Source: Blasia pusilla
Lineage: Eukaryota > Marchantiophyta > Marchantiopsida > Blasiales
Assembly: GCA_050084515.1 (NCBI GenBank)
Contig: CM114272.1
Location: 62,124,001-62,188,000, forward strand
DNA length: 64,000 nt
Direction of reading: 5' to 3'
Part shown: in pieces, positions 50,878 to 62,243 of the stretch
Layout of the letters: every line of letters begins with the position of its first letter
Numbering within the stretch: the first letter of the stretch is position 1
The notes under the pieces: model-generated
What the model was told of the DNA's origin: nothing
The model's input: only the letters and a program-made list of their open reading frames with translations
Databases searched by the model: none
Made by a program: the position numbers and the translations under genes

Positions 50878-51269
50878 CAGGTGTGGTATCTAGTGAGGTC
50901 AATGTCTCCACTCCAAGAGCCCGATCGCCACGTGACTCTTGCTGCTCTGGGACAAAAACATGACTCCACGCCTGCCTCACGAGGTCGTTGGCACTCCTCT
51001 GTAGCTCCCGAGTCGTACCCCACAATGGTGAAGAGGCCTCGCCAACATGGGAAGAGACACCCGCCATGGCCTGTCTCTCCGTGGGACTATCCGCTATTGG
51101 GACATCCTCCGCATGTGCGTTCCCCTCCAACAACTCTCCTGGCCAGCTAACACTACCTGTGAAAGCTGCCAACGTGATCCTGAACTCGCCTCGTGATCGA
51201 CCACCTCGCCCCGCAAAGCGCACGGTAATCGACTCATCCGGCCGTCACCTGACCGCCATCCTGGCCGAT

Positions 51270-51680
51270 AAGCAACGGTCTCCTCCCAAAAGTCAAGGAT
51301 GAATCCTAGGGGATATAACACTGTACTCCCCACCAACACATCGTATGACTCAGCTAGTGTCGTAATCACACGTGTGCACACCATAGCACTATCTGTCGCA
51401 TGCTCTAGCTGGGACTCTGACAACAATGTCCTGTCGAGTCATATACTGAGTGGGTGATACCCTAAACCCTAATACGCCCCCAATCGAGGTCTATATCTGG
51501 AAGGGACAAGGCTCAATGTCGGCCTTCCATAACCCCAACGCTAAACACGCCGCCTTCCCTAACATCAAGGGTTGCGCTCCCGAATCAAGTAGGACGCGCT
51601 ACGGGTGGTATATTTTCCCCGTCGGACTAACCAAGCAAAATACTCTAGCTCGGTTATCCAGTAACACTACTCCAGGTGTC
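51270..51680 (-). pseudogene. Retropepsin-like protease of the methyltransferase element
   Basis: The minus strand reads RVLLDSGAQPLMLGKAACLALGL (active-site D-S-G at about 51578-51586). About 65 codons later, across frame breaks, comes YDVLVGSTVLYPLGFILDF, which matches the C-terminal part of Ty3/Gypsy retropepsins. Stops are present within the domain. Sequence between 51680 and A1 (52172) is GC-rich and contains no recognisable gag, so gag is missing, very divergent or destroyed. Confidence 0.75.
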
Positions 51681-52171
51681 TCCCACCTCGGGGTGGCGCG
51701 TTAGGTCCGCACCCTTGGCGCCGTCGCCGCCGTCCATCGTCCCGTCGCCGCCGCCGATTCGCCGCTTTGTCCCACCGTCGCCGCCCGTCCGCCGCTTATC
51801 GGCTCCTGTCGTCGCCCCTCGCTCCTCGCCACCGCGCCCTAATCCCTAGACCGGCCGCGACCTAGCTAGCCATTTTTACTTAACAGCCCCCCGATGGCTG
51901 CAAGACCCAAACCTTCTTTTCTTCTCTCTCTCGACACCCTCACTCGCGTACACCCGACGCCCACTCCGTACTACACTCTGCCGCTGTCCCCAATCCTTGT
52001 GCACCAACAAAATCTGAGAAAAACGGATAGCGCTTCCGCCCACGGCCTTTTGAACAGAAAAATGAAAAACACCCGCAACACACGCGTCTCCTGGGGCTCC
52101 CGACCAAGCCAACTCGCTTGCCTACCTGCAAGCAACAAATTCCCACCAACCCCCTGACATCTTTCTCATGT

Positions 52172-52651
52172 AAAAATAAAGAGTAGTAAAAACGGCACAC
52201 CCGGCCTAAAACTCCACTCCTCAATCTACATCGGCATATCAAGCCTCGTCCACCCTCTCCTATCAAGGAATCCGGACGTTAGCACCCTAGTCCTAGCTCA
52301 CACACATGTAAGGGAGGTGCTCCAACGGCCCAACATGAGAAAGATGGCTTAGGAAAGCCATCTTCCTCTCTTATATAGGGTTGGGAAGAGCCAAAAGGCC
52401 CTTCCCCTAAAATTAGCTCTTCCCTTGGTAACCTGCACGCACAGGTTACCAGGGGCGGGTGACCTGGTCAACAAGTCACCCGACTATAAAAGACCTCACC
52501 ATGAAAGTTGTCAGGAACGACGTTCCTGACACAATGGACCTATCCTCAACCTCATCCGACACTGTGGGACAAAGTTACACTCAAGATAGTCCGTTGGCTC
52601 CTACGCCCTATCCACGATAGATCTCGGCCTATCGGCTACTCAGATGTGACA
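52172..52651 (-). repeat. Terminal repeat segment A1 of the methyltransferase element
   Basis: 480 bp, about 95% identical by eye to A2. It begins TGTCACATCTGAGTAG on the minus strand. No B segment precedes it; the flank TACTA follows immediately on the outside. It contains the same five hairpins as A2. Confidence 0.9.
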
Positions 52652-52655
52652 TAGT

Positions 52656-52920
52656 ACTTCAATACTTTGTCATGATCTAGATGCCTTATCCGAATACAAG
52701 CTCTCACCTCAGATACTCATTGTTTGGCCTCCTTGACATACATCCTAAGCATATGAAGAACTACTCATTGCCATGCACTACCAAACTCAAAATCACAATT
52801 ACTATCATCGAATCTCCAAATCCATGCATTCTTTATTGCAACAACTAAAATTTTCTAGTTACAATGGGTTATCAGCCCAAGCTTCCCGGTCACAAGTTAT
52901 GTCCTTTGCTTCACCATGTA
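52656..52920. other. Sequence between the methyltransferase element and the chromovirus
   Basis: 265 bp with no coding signal. It is probably the 3' untranslated part of the chromovirus, into which the methyltransferase element inserted. Confidence 0.5.
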
Positions 52921-53199
52921 CTAACGTATGTGCCTATCTTGCATCCATTTGAAGTCTCGCAATGCCTCTTGCGCGTGTTCAAGATCTGCCTCCGCAATCC
53001 AAGCCCCCTCTTTCACATGGTAGCCTTTCCACTTGCCCAAGTACTCGTACTTGGCGGCTCTACCTCTAGAACGCAGAATGGTCTCCACCTCAAACTCTGG
53101 TTCCTCATTTCTGATGATCGTTTGTGGTCTCAACACTATCCTTCCTTCCGGACGCACATTGTCTTGAAGACACTTCTTCAATAATAACACAAGGCTCAA
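52921..53199 (-). CDS. Chromovirus integrase C-terminus with chromodomain
   Basis: A 92-codon frame ends with the chromodomain YEYLGKWKGYHVKEGAWIAE, with its conserved W-K-G-Y and following W. Chromodomains bind methylated histone H3 and direct integration into heterochromatin in this family. Confidence 0.88.
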   Translation of the reverse strand: MSLVLLLKKCLQDNVRPEGRIVLRPQTIIRNEEPEFEVETILRSRGRAAKYEYLGKWKGYHVKEGAWIAEADLEHAQEALRDFKWMQDRHIR

Positions 53200-54147
53200 C
53201 TAAGGTACGTGATCCAAGTCAAGAGGCCCCTCTGGTTCTCTTTGATACGTCACAAGAAACAGAGATTCTCCGGTTGCAGAACGCTTGGCGGAGTTATAAC
53301 AATACTTTGCCATACGTAGCCACTTTTCCCAATCTTTTTGGTCCGCACTCACGTAATTCCTTAAGTATTGATTCACGACCGATTTTACTTTTTCTGTTTG
53401 CCCATCTGTTTGAGGATGGAAGGCCGTACTAAAGCTGAGTTTAGTCCTAAACCTCATGAATAGATGTTTCCAAAAGTCACTGGTAAACTTTGGATCTCAA
53501 TTGGATGCAATGCTCCTAGGCAATCCGTGAGCCAGCAACCAACCATCCAAGAATAGTCGGGAAGTCGTGTAGGCCGTCGCGGAATCTCTTGTCGGCACAA
53601 GCCTCCCCAACTTGCTCAACCGATCAACTATCATAAGTATAACGTTGTATCCCTCAGATTCCGGAATACTCGTTATGAAATCCATGCGAATGCTTTGCAA
53701 GGGTCCCTCTGGGATCGGAAAAGGATGAAGTAAGCCTTGTTTCTTCGCATAAGAAACTCTGTTCGCTTGACATGTCACGCGGGTCTTCACATATTGAGCA
53801 ACATCTTCCTTCGTGTTGGGCCAGAAGAACCTCTTGGCCAAAACAACAAGAGTGGATTTCTCCCCTTTGTGTCCTGCCAAAGGTCCATCATGACATTCCA
53901 TAAACATTTTGGTCCGTAGCTTGCCTTGGCCTTCATAGATCCTGCTCTGCTTGAACCTTAGCAAACCGTTCCTCAAACTTAGATTGGCCAGCTTCTCGCC
54001 CCGCTTCAACTTCCCAAGGTACTCACTCGCTTGCGCATCCTTCATGTATCCTTCACGAATCCTTCTTTCCAGGTCTGTTTCATTAGGGAACATTGCTCTC
54101 AACAGTTGTGTCGTCGATGGCATATGCTCCACATTTGTCAATGCCAA
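53200..54147 (-). pseudogene. Chromovirus integrase
   Basis: It has GHKGEKSTLVVLAKRFFWP (zinc region), MDFITSIPESEGYNVILMIVDRLSK with the first catalytic aspartates, and in the second frame AFHPQTDGQTEKVKSVVNQYLR with the glutamate. The frame is broken at about 53480 inside the core. Confidence 0.9.
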
Positions 54148-54222
54148 GGTATCATGTCATCAAAGTTCCTTCGGTGTTATGTGATCCTAAAAAAACTTGA
54201 GCGATATGTTATCGGTGAATAC

Positions 54223-54441
54223 TCAAGTCTTGTGAAGTCCCAGATAGTGACGCCACTTCCTCAAGAAATGAACCACGGTGAACAACTCTTTCTCATGAGT
54301 GGGCCATCTCCTTTTGGTGTCGCTAAGCTTCTTGCTCTCGTATGCTACAAGTCTCCCTTTTTGCACCAATATTCCTACAATCGCGAAATCACTAGCATCA
54401 GTGTGCACCTCAAACGGTTGGTCAAACTTTGGTAGCTTCAA
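54223..54441 (-). pseudogene. Chromovirus RNase H fragment
   Basis: It contains FDQPFEVHTDASDFAIVGILV and RRWPTHEKELFTVVHFLRKWRHYL, the two N-terminal RNase H blocks. The rest is interrupted. Confidence 0.85.
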
Positions 54442-55544
54442 ACTGGTTCCTGTGAGAGGATCTTCTCAATTCGATTGAATGCTTTATCCACTTCCTCGAT
54501 CCATGTTGTGTTGGCAAACTTCGCGGTCCAATCACTATTCCCGAAAAGTTCTTCACGTATGTCCGGTAAAACTGGACCGCTCCGATAAACCTCCTCATCC
54601 CCTTCACATTGGAAGGCGGTTCCCATGTGGCAATCGCGCTTACCTTCTCCATGTCTGGACTCACTCCATTTGCACTAACCACATGCCCCAAGAACTTGAT
54701 CTTCGTCAAACTGAACTCAATCTTATCCGCATTCGCATACAACTTGTTCGCCTTGAGTTTCTCAAACACTGTATTCAAATGTCGAGCGTGCTCCTCTAGT
54801 GTTTTTGAATAGATGAGTATGTCATCTATGTAGATGATCACAAACTCATCCGTCTCCTTATGAAAGATGGAGTTCATCAAAGTGGTGAACGTCGGAGGCG
54901 CATTACAAAGACCAAAAGGCATTACCACAAACTCGAACGAATTGTATCTCGTCCTACACACAGTCTTCTCTACATCCGCTTCGGCACTCCGAATCTGATC
55001 ATATCCTAATTTCAGGACAATCCGGCTGAAATAATTGATATCTGACAATCTATCAAAGAGGTCATCCATCCTCGGAAGAGGATAGTCCTTCCTTACCGTC
55101 ACTTTATTTAGCGCCCGGTAATCAACACAGAGTCTCATTTTCCCATCTTTCTTCTTCACAAAGAGTACGGGCGCTCCATAAGGTGACTTGCTAGTCCGGA
55201 TGTAACCCCTCTAGGAGTTCACACAACTGTTTCTTCAACTCAGCAAGTTCTTCTTGATTCCATCTATATGGCGCCTTTGAAGGTGGTTGAGATCCAGGTA
55301 TCACCTCTATCTTATGATCAACCACCCTATGTGGTGGCAACTCAGTCGGAAGCTCTTTAGTCAACACATCTCCAAATTCTTTCACAACTCTCTTGAGTAT
55401 TTCTGGGATTCCCCTTGAAGTTGAGTTATGATCTCTGCATCTCGCGCTTGCATCATCCTCTACTTGTCTCATCAAGCAAAGGAATCCTTCCTCTAACTCG
55501 AGAGTAGTAGTTACAAAATAAATATGTGTTAGGAAAATAAACAT
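54422..55544 (-). pseudogene. Chromovirus reverse transcriptase
   Basis: It starts with ELPTELPPHRVVDHKIEVIPG and APYRWNQEELAELKKQL, then MRLCVDYRALNKVTVRKDYPLPR, FVVMPFGLCNAPPTFTTLM and the catalytic FVIIYIDDILIYS. A frame break lies near 55170. The upstream end shows hydrophobic nonsense, so the open frame before about 55500 is not element-coded. Confidence 0.92.
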
Positions 55545-56173
55545 ATGAACTTGCTTACTAGCGCAACTGACACTATAATACCAACAGTTCTAGCCAGAAA
55601 GATGAACCTGCTTCCTAGTGTACCCGAAAATATAATATTTCCAATTCTAGACAGAAAATATTTCGATTGAACAAAAGAAAATCCACAGGAGCCAATTACA
55701 TCTACAACCAACCTGAACTAGGCGAAGAAATTCTTATGGGAAGGCATGATGAACGGTTGGTGGAGTACACAAGGATAGACAAGATCAACACAAAAGAAGA
55801 AGAGGAAAAAAAAAACAACAATATTCATATGTAAAGGCCCAAAGGATAGCCATGAAAATATCAATCATATAATATAATTAAAATGAAAAATATTAATCAT
55901 CAATATATGATATCATCAAATCTATATAATTAAAAAGAAATGGTTTAAGGTGCTTCTATTCTATTGTCCAACTCTTCCATTTTAGGTGTGATTCAAAGGT
56001 ACTTAAATGAAACCTGTCACCCGTCCATACTAGTAGTTTATCTGCGTCCGATAGTTTGGTGCAATACCTGATGCCCATGGGATGGGCCCTTTATTAAAAT
56101 GAGAAGGGCTGAGAGGACAGAACTGGGGTTCTCGCAAATTCTCGCGAAGATGGTGCAGTAGGCGGTGCGCAAA
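55545..56173. other. ARP6 upstream region with a 57-bp tandem pair
   Basis: Two imperfect 57-bp units (about 55545-55660) each begin atgaac(t/c)tgctt and end with cagaaa. AT-rich sequence follows at 55800-55960. The ARP6 5' UTR and promoter must lie in the last part; no clear TATA box is evident. Confidence 0.55.
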
Positions 56174-58919
56174 ATGGCACGCGGTGGAGGAGGAGAAGTG
56201 GGAGAGAGCACGGTGGTAGTGTTGGACAATGGAGCTGCTTATTGTAAAGCGGGGCTCGGGGGTGAGCTCGAACCATCAGTTGTTGTGCCCAACTGCATGG
56301 CCCGCCCCCGATCGGCGAAGAAATGGGTTGCGGGCGACCAAATTTCTGAAGTGGCGGACATTCAGGGCATTTCCATACGTCGGCCCATGGACAGGGGCTA
56401 CTTGATAAATCCGGATACAGAAAAGGAGATCTGGGATAGGTTGTTTAAGACGCTTCTCAAGATTCGACCATCCGATTGTGGCCTTTTGCTGGTGGAGCCT
56501 CTGTTCAATCTTCCGTCCATTCAGAAGTCCACAGACGAAATCGTATTTGAGGAATTCGGATTTCAGTCCCTTTATGCTGGAAACGCTCCCGCGCTCAGTC
56601 ACAGATACCAAGTCGATTGCGCTCCTGAAAGCCTGCTGGCAAAATCCAATTGTAGTCTTGTCGTTGACGCAGGATTTTCATTCACGCATGCGGCTCCGGT
56701 GTTTGACGGATTTGTGGTAAACCACGCCGCAAAGAGGATGAACTTAGGGGGCAAAGCTCTCACGAATTATTTGAAAGAGTTGGTGTCCTACAGGGCCTGG
56801 AATATGATGGACGAGACGTACATCATTGAAGACGTCAAAGAGAAGCTGTGTCTCTGCTCCTTAGACACACCTGCTGACCTTGCCGTTGCCAGGTTTGATT
56901 CCGTTGCCTCGCATCCTGTCTACATTGATGATACCCTGCAGTTGTGGCTCCGGGCTTTACCAGTGCCGAACTCGCTTGTCGCCAATATGGAAACATTAGC
57001 TCTTAGTCCTGCGACGAGGCTGATGTTTTCAGTCTGCATTTATTTTGTTTTGAGGCGCGTCGAAGAACTGGCTCTTTGTTTTCCTCAGTCGGTTGTGTAT
57101 TCACGATGAACTTCTTTTCCATGTACACTCGTTGACATCACGGACTGATTTTGGCCGATAAACGACCACTTTTGTAAGTCGTTACAAGTTTTATGTGTCC
57201 CGAAACATTCCGAACACTCAAACGATGTTTGTAGGAGGCGTGGACAGAGTAATTATTATGAATGCGAGTACGTACTACCGGACGGCATCAAGCACAAGCG
57301 AGGCTTCGTAAAAGCTCCGGAGAGAGCGGCTGTATTTCTCTCTAAGCGGCAAAAGCATCGGCAAAACGAGGGAGACGACGAGCACCTGGAGGAGACGGTA
57401 CAACCTGTACCTACCAAGGAAGACAGGAGAAATGCCTCCAAAACCTTGGCGCCGGCCAAAGAGGACCCGCAGGTAATATGGAGCACGAACAGGTGATTCG
57501 TTGATCGTCTCGTAATGTGCAAGAGAAGAAGAGAAGCCTGAAACCAAAGTCGATAAATTTTTTTGGCGCTGCATATTCATAATAATTTCACTCCAAAGAA
57601 ATTCATGGCAGTTCTGCTCTTGGTTCAATGGGCAGGTGCTTACATTGACGAATGAGCGCTTTCTGGTTCCGGAGATGCTATTTCACCCAGCAGACCTGGG
57701 TGAGTTTTTCATATGTATGTGCTTTCGTAAACGTCACTGAGCTTTCCAGATTGTTTTTCATTCACCGCGATGCGCCATACTGAAGTTAGTTGGAACATGC
57801 AGGAATGAATGAGGCAGGGCTAGCTGAGTGTATAGTCCGAGCTGTGAAGGCCTGCCATCCCACCTTATACCCCATTTTATACTCGAAGTAAGTTGAGGCA
57901 CAACGTTTTCGGTTTTCCTGTAGCTTGGATGCCTTCCTTTTCACTTGAATTTTGTGGATACTATTCTGCTATGTCTTGTCAGTAGCTGCCAGGAACTGGT
58001 TGGTTTGAATCAGTGTCTCGTTCACATTTCACTAGGTTCTACCCGCGCGTCATTTCTTTCCACTTGGAATATCTCAGTGATATGTTGCTGTCTTGTTGAA
58101 AGCTTGCTCTAAGTGGCTGGCTTGAATCAGTGTCTTGCTCACAGGTGGTAGCACTCTCTTTGCTGGATTCAAGGAACGATTGTGAGTCACTGCAACTCCC
58201 TATGTCCCAGAAATGTTGCATGTGTTTAAGTATGTAAAAGGAGACTATTTTCTTTCTAGAAAATTGGTAAAGGATTTCCATTCTTGGAATGTGGAGCTGA
58301 TTAAAGGCTTCATCGGAAGAGAAATCTTCATGCACAATTTGGTTTCTTTGACTGCATTCAAAACAGATCTTTTGTACACATCAAGATTTCCAAGATTTCT
58401 CAGTCTGTTCAGTCTAGATGAAGATGCCCCCCTAACCTTGCATGTCATAATCTCACAATTGAATCCATCTGGGATTTGGACTCACTGACTACAGAAAGCT
58501 TGAGCTCCGGCCACTCGTCCCAGATGAATATGAAGTTCAAATTCATACAGTTGACAAGTAAGGTCCATATCTTGATCTAATGTAGTCAGTAATGACACCA
58601 CTGCTCCTTTCATATGCATCATACTAAGTACATCTAATACCTTATTAGTACTTGCTTTCGGAGTGAGCTTCCCAATTAATTCATCTTCTGCAGCACTTCT
58701 TATTTCATGGCTTGTGGATTGTAAACTCTAATTTTGAAACTTGCCAGTATGCTAACTGGGCATTTTTGTTAATTTGTCTTTCCTCTCAGTCCACTCTTGG
58801 CAGCTTGGAAGGGAGGGTCTTTATTTGCTGCCAGTCCGGAGTTTAAGAAAGCAGCAGTGACAAAAAGAGAATATGAAGAGCATGGAACTTTCAGATGTCG
58901 ACGCAGATTTATGATGTGA
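56174..58919 (+). CDS. ARP6: Actin-related protein 6 (ARP6)
   Basis: Eight exons: 56174-56892, 57235-57472, 57636-57697, 57803-57887, 58078-58094, 58145-58181, 58495-58557 and 58790-58919. The start codon ATG at 56174 is followed by MARGGGG... VVLDNGAAYCKAG, the actin-fold phosphate loop of ARP6. Later blocks are EPLFNLPSIQ, VVDAGFSFTHAAPVFDGF, ECEYVLPDGIKHKRGF, NERFLVPEMLFHPADLG and the C-terminus PLLAAWKGGSLFAA ... VTKREYEEHG. In plants ARP6 is the SWR1-complex subunit needed to put histone H2A.Z into nucleosomes, affecting flowering and defence genes. The second exon has an insertion rich in charged residues (about residues 275-320) compared with what I recall of the family. The fifth exon has only 17 nt. 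All joints keep phase. Confidence 0.93.
58078..58094 (+). other. ARP6: 17-nt microexon of ARP6
   Basis: Between atctcag and gttgaa the 17 nt TGATATGTTGCTGTCTT join phase 2 to phase 1. They give N-DMLLS-C before GGSTLFAGFKERL, matching the NIVLTGGNSLFPGF block of ARP6. Without it the flanking exons do not join in frame. Confidence 0.75.
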
Positions 58920-61767
58920 TTTTAGGGTTTAGCGGACTGTGTTTGGGACTCAGTGTGAAGATTATAATGTCTCAACCACCCATCACATGAGATCTCAGCT
59001 TTTAGGTGAGTAGAAGCTTTGCCAATCCGGGATTAGTGGGATTAGTGGGCTTGAGAAGGTGTGACTGGAAAAGGTGGATGAGCAAAAATTTGTCTATGAA
59101 TTAAAGAGCAGGTTATGTTTCAGCATCTCACTTTGTATTCTGTCCATGGAAGAAACAATTTAGTTTGGGAATTTGTGTTCTTTGGGAATTTTTTCGCAGT
59201 CAAAGTTTGTCACATACGGATAGCTGAGAAAGTTTGGCACATTCCTTCAAATGAAAGGATAAAGATGGCCAGGAGAGGTCAAGAGTCTAAGCAAGAACTA
59301 GGCTAGTATGGGTGCGCAGGCTCAGCAGGTACACTGAGAGAAGCACCTACTGCATTTCAAAATACCACAATGTGCGATTCTGGGAACTATCTCACCAATG
59401 ATCTTGGCTGCGCATATTAGTTAAGGATCCCTCCTATTTGACCCGAATCTGGATGAGTTGTTGACCCGAGGTTGCTGGAGACTCGTTAGGTGATTACTGC
59501 TCTCGAACCCCTCCTAGGTGCTAGGGCCACAGCTGACTACTACGAGACTGGTGATTATATAATGGACATGTAAAGGATCTTTAGACAGAAATAAAAGTGG
59601 AACCTGATAAACCACCTATAATATTTTTCTACAACACCATTATTTTTGGCCGATTGCTGTTATGATAATCCATTTTCGTGTGCATTACAATCCGGTTTAG
59701 TATACATATTAGTTAAGGTACTTAACGTCTCAACGGTGAGGGAAAAAATAAGTCTCGAATTACACCCAGGCAAGTGGGCGTTCTCTGACTCCTCAAAGTG
59801 AAACGAATGAGCATGTAAGTGAACCTTACGGCTTGTGAACCGACAATTCCGTGGAACCTTTATTTCTTATCTATCATGAAGAATGGACGGCGAAGGATAA
59901 GCCCCTGATTTCTCCTCAATTCTGCTTACTTTTCCCCGTCAAGTAGACAAGCTTAAGTTCCAGAAGACGAACCCTATGAATTCGGTTGGCCATAGTCAGC
60001 TTACCACACTATGAGTGATGGGATAGGACCCTCATTTCTCCCAATGAGTGAATCTGTAACAAATGTTTTCACTAAATAATGGGACGGTGCTGATGTGACA
60101 ACATGATTCACATACTAGAAAACTACTGGTGTGCAACCCACTGGCAGTGGCTTATGACCTGCACAGGCCCGGTTGTTATTTCCAGAATTGGGTGCCATTT
60201 CAAGACGGGCCATATTTTCAGAGTCCGCACATTAATACTCAGGAATTCGGCAAGATATACCAGAGGAACTAAAGGCTGAGATTGGCAACCAATACAATGT
60301 GTGCTTCAAAGAGGGCAATGTGGGAATAGCTACCAAAAAGTAGTGAACTCTCAAGGATTGCAGTTTCCTGGCATCTGGAGATAGTATTTAGTTTGGGGTA
60401 CTAAGCCATTCACACGAACAGCAACTGAAAATTGCATCCATCTCTCTAAAAAGTGAAATGATCCGTACCGTGGTGACTGAATGGGCAGACATTATTGTGT
60501 GGCTGGGAAGTAGTCGACCGAAGAACTCAACGTCAGGATTTCATTGTGCTCTACAGAGAATAGTGTAATCCAGGTTTCCAACAAACAAAAGGGTGTGGAC
60601 ATCATGCATCTTCACATAGCCTTCACCAAGGTTGGCCACGTTAAAGGGAATAGGCCACCACCGATTAGCCATAGCCTGCGTAAATGTTCAGGGCGCCCCC
60701 ACAATATAGGGAGCATGGGGATCACGTCTACACCTAGAAATCAGCCACATTGGCCGTGGTAAAAGGGTATGGGAATTACCCAGGAAAACTCAAGATACAC
60801 ATGATGTTCAGGGTGGTGAGGTTCTCTCCCTCCTAAGCTTTCGAATTGTTTTGATACAGGACACTGGCAAATGGTGGCCTGAAACTAAGGGTAACACCAA
60901 TCTCGAATAGGTTTCAGGGCAGATACCCCACAGCCGAGTTAAACTGGAAGCCACAGCTCCTAAAAATGGCTTCCCACCTGGAAGTATACGATACCAGTGG
61001 AACAAGCAAAATCCTGGAAAAGGTCCGAGAGTTAGCGAGTGGACGAAACCTTCCTAGAGGACTTCAAGGCAGGTCGCAATGGGAAACAGCAAGAACTGAA
61101 GGCATGGATGAAACTCTCACAGCAAGCCAGCAAACGGAAATGCACAAAAGCATCATAACTTACTGTACTGAAGGGCTACCCAAAACTGTCAAGACTTGAA
61201 AAACTCCCTTCAGGAAATTAGCTCTGGGACCCAAGCTCTACTCCAGGACATAGCCTTTTCCCCTCAACCACAGTAACAGCAGGTAGGGACATTCAAACTC
61301 ATGCACAGTGCAAAAACAGAGCCGGACGCTCACTGAAATTCACTACTGAGACACATGCAATGATTACAGCAGAAAGAGCAACTTTACTCTGAAGTTACAA
61401 CGTTGATACCATCAAAGCTACTACCCACAGCCAGTAGTAGAGATTCAATGCTCAAAGTTATCACACTAACTAGTAATGTTTCATGAGCACAGTCCAATCA
61501 GGGACTATCTCATGCTTCATCTCATCAGCATTCTAATTAAACTGAAGAATTTATAACACATATCCTGGCGTATTGCATTATCTAATGACGAAAATCAATG
61601 ATAGAAGTTACATGCATCTTCCTCTTCATTCTATCATCTCCAATGAAAAGCTTATTAAGTGCTAAACATCGCCCAACACCTGCATGCACTTGATATGCCT
61701 TCATAGAGTTGTCAAACTTAACTACCTATACACATACACAGCATTATTGACAGGTGATGGACTGGTC
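58920..61767. other. Intergenic region, no gene recognised
   Basis: The ARP6 3' UTR and non-coding sequence. The short open frames (for example 60544-60762 and 60966-61199) have no motif. It is probably decayed transposon sequence, but nothing in it could be aligned to the other elements here. Confidence 0.55.
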
Positions 61768-61807
61768 GGGCTTCCAAAATTTACAACTGCTCTTGGGGGG
61801 ATTGACA

Positions 61808-62214
61808 AACAATCAGTAATTAACTACCAATGGTCCAAGCATAGCAACACATACACAACATGTCACCAGCTCAGAGATCAGACATGGCTCACCATTGAGC
61901 ACAAACAATCTCCATCAGCATACTAGACAAAACAACCTGCCTTCCAGTTGACAATCTCCTCTTCCTACTCTCTGATCACTCTGCGGCAGGACCAGAGCCT
62001 CAGAGTCCTCACCAAAACTGTGCATGCTGTAGAGTCTTCTGCTCTCTAAACAGTGACACTATATGACATGAGGGTGAGCACTTTGGCCCTTGGATCTCTC
62101 TTGAGACAGATCCATACCCTAAATAAGGCCATACACATTTGATGGAGTTTAGGTAATGCCCATCATAGATATACACTTTCTATGTTTGGGGGCTTCCAGA
62201 TCATCAACATACAA
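61808..62214 (-). mobile_element. LTR family C fragment flanked by a direct duplication
   Basis: 61855-62125 follows 16100-16440 of the family C copy in the same orientation (catgtcaccagctcagagatcagacatgg). The words aaatttacaactgctcttgggg and attgaca occur on both sides, at 61780-61807 and 62215-62243, with a further shared gggcttcca upstream. Confidence 0.65.
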
Positions 62215-62243
62215 AAATTTACAACTGCTCTTGGGGATTGACA

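Larger units (their letters stand above)
45799..52651 (-). mobile_element. Methyltransferase-bearing Ty3/Gypsy-like retroelement with split direct repeats
   Basis: The 6,853-bp unit is bounded by TAGT at 45795-45798 and 52652-52655, a 4-bp target duplication. On the minus strand it reads A1 (52651-52172, 480 bp), internal 5.6 kb, B1 (46554-46418, 137 bp), GC, A2 (46415-45937, 479 bp), one base, B2 (45935-45799, 137 bp). The internal region codes, in order, protease, C5 DNA methyltransferase, RT, RNase H, DDE integrase and PHD finger. A polypurine tract AGGGGGGCGA (46564-46555) abuts B1. No clear primer-binding site is visible after A1. Several stops and frame breaks show this copy is not fully functional, but the integrase-PHD frame is intact. 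Confidence 0.88.
52921..55544 (-). mobile_element. Chromodomain Ty3/Gypsy element (chromovirus), fragment
   Basis: Minus-strand frames give RT, RNase H, integrase and a terminal chromodomain in order. The 5' part ends near 55544 at the start of the RT, so gag, protease and the 5' LTR are absent. The 3' side is cut by or adjacent to the methyltransferase element. Sequence wording is distinct from that element, so they are different families. Confidence 0.9.

Noticed and set aside
49591-51704. Plus-strand open frames over the methyltransferase element
   Set aside because: They are antisense shadows of the minus-strand pol domains.
60808-61199. Overlapping open frames on both strands
   Set aside because: No homologous motif in either frame; probably random in decayed repeat sequence.
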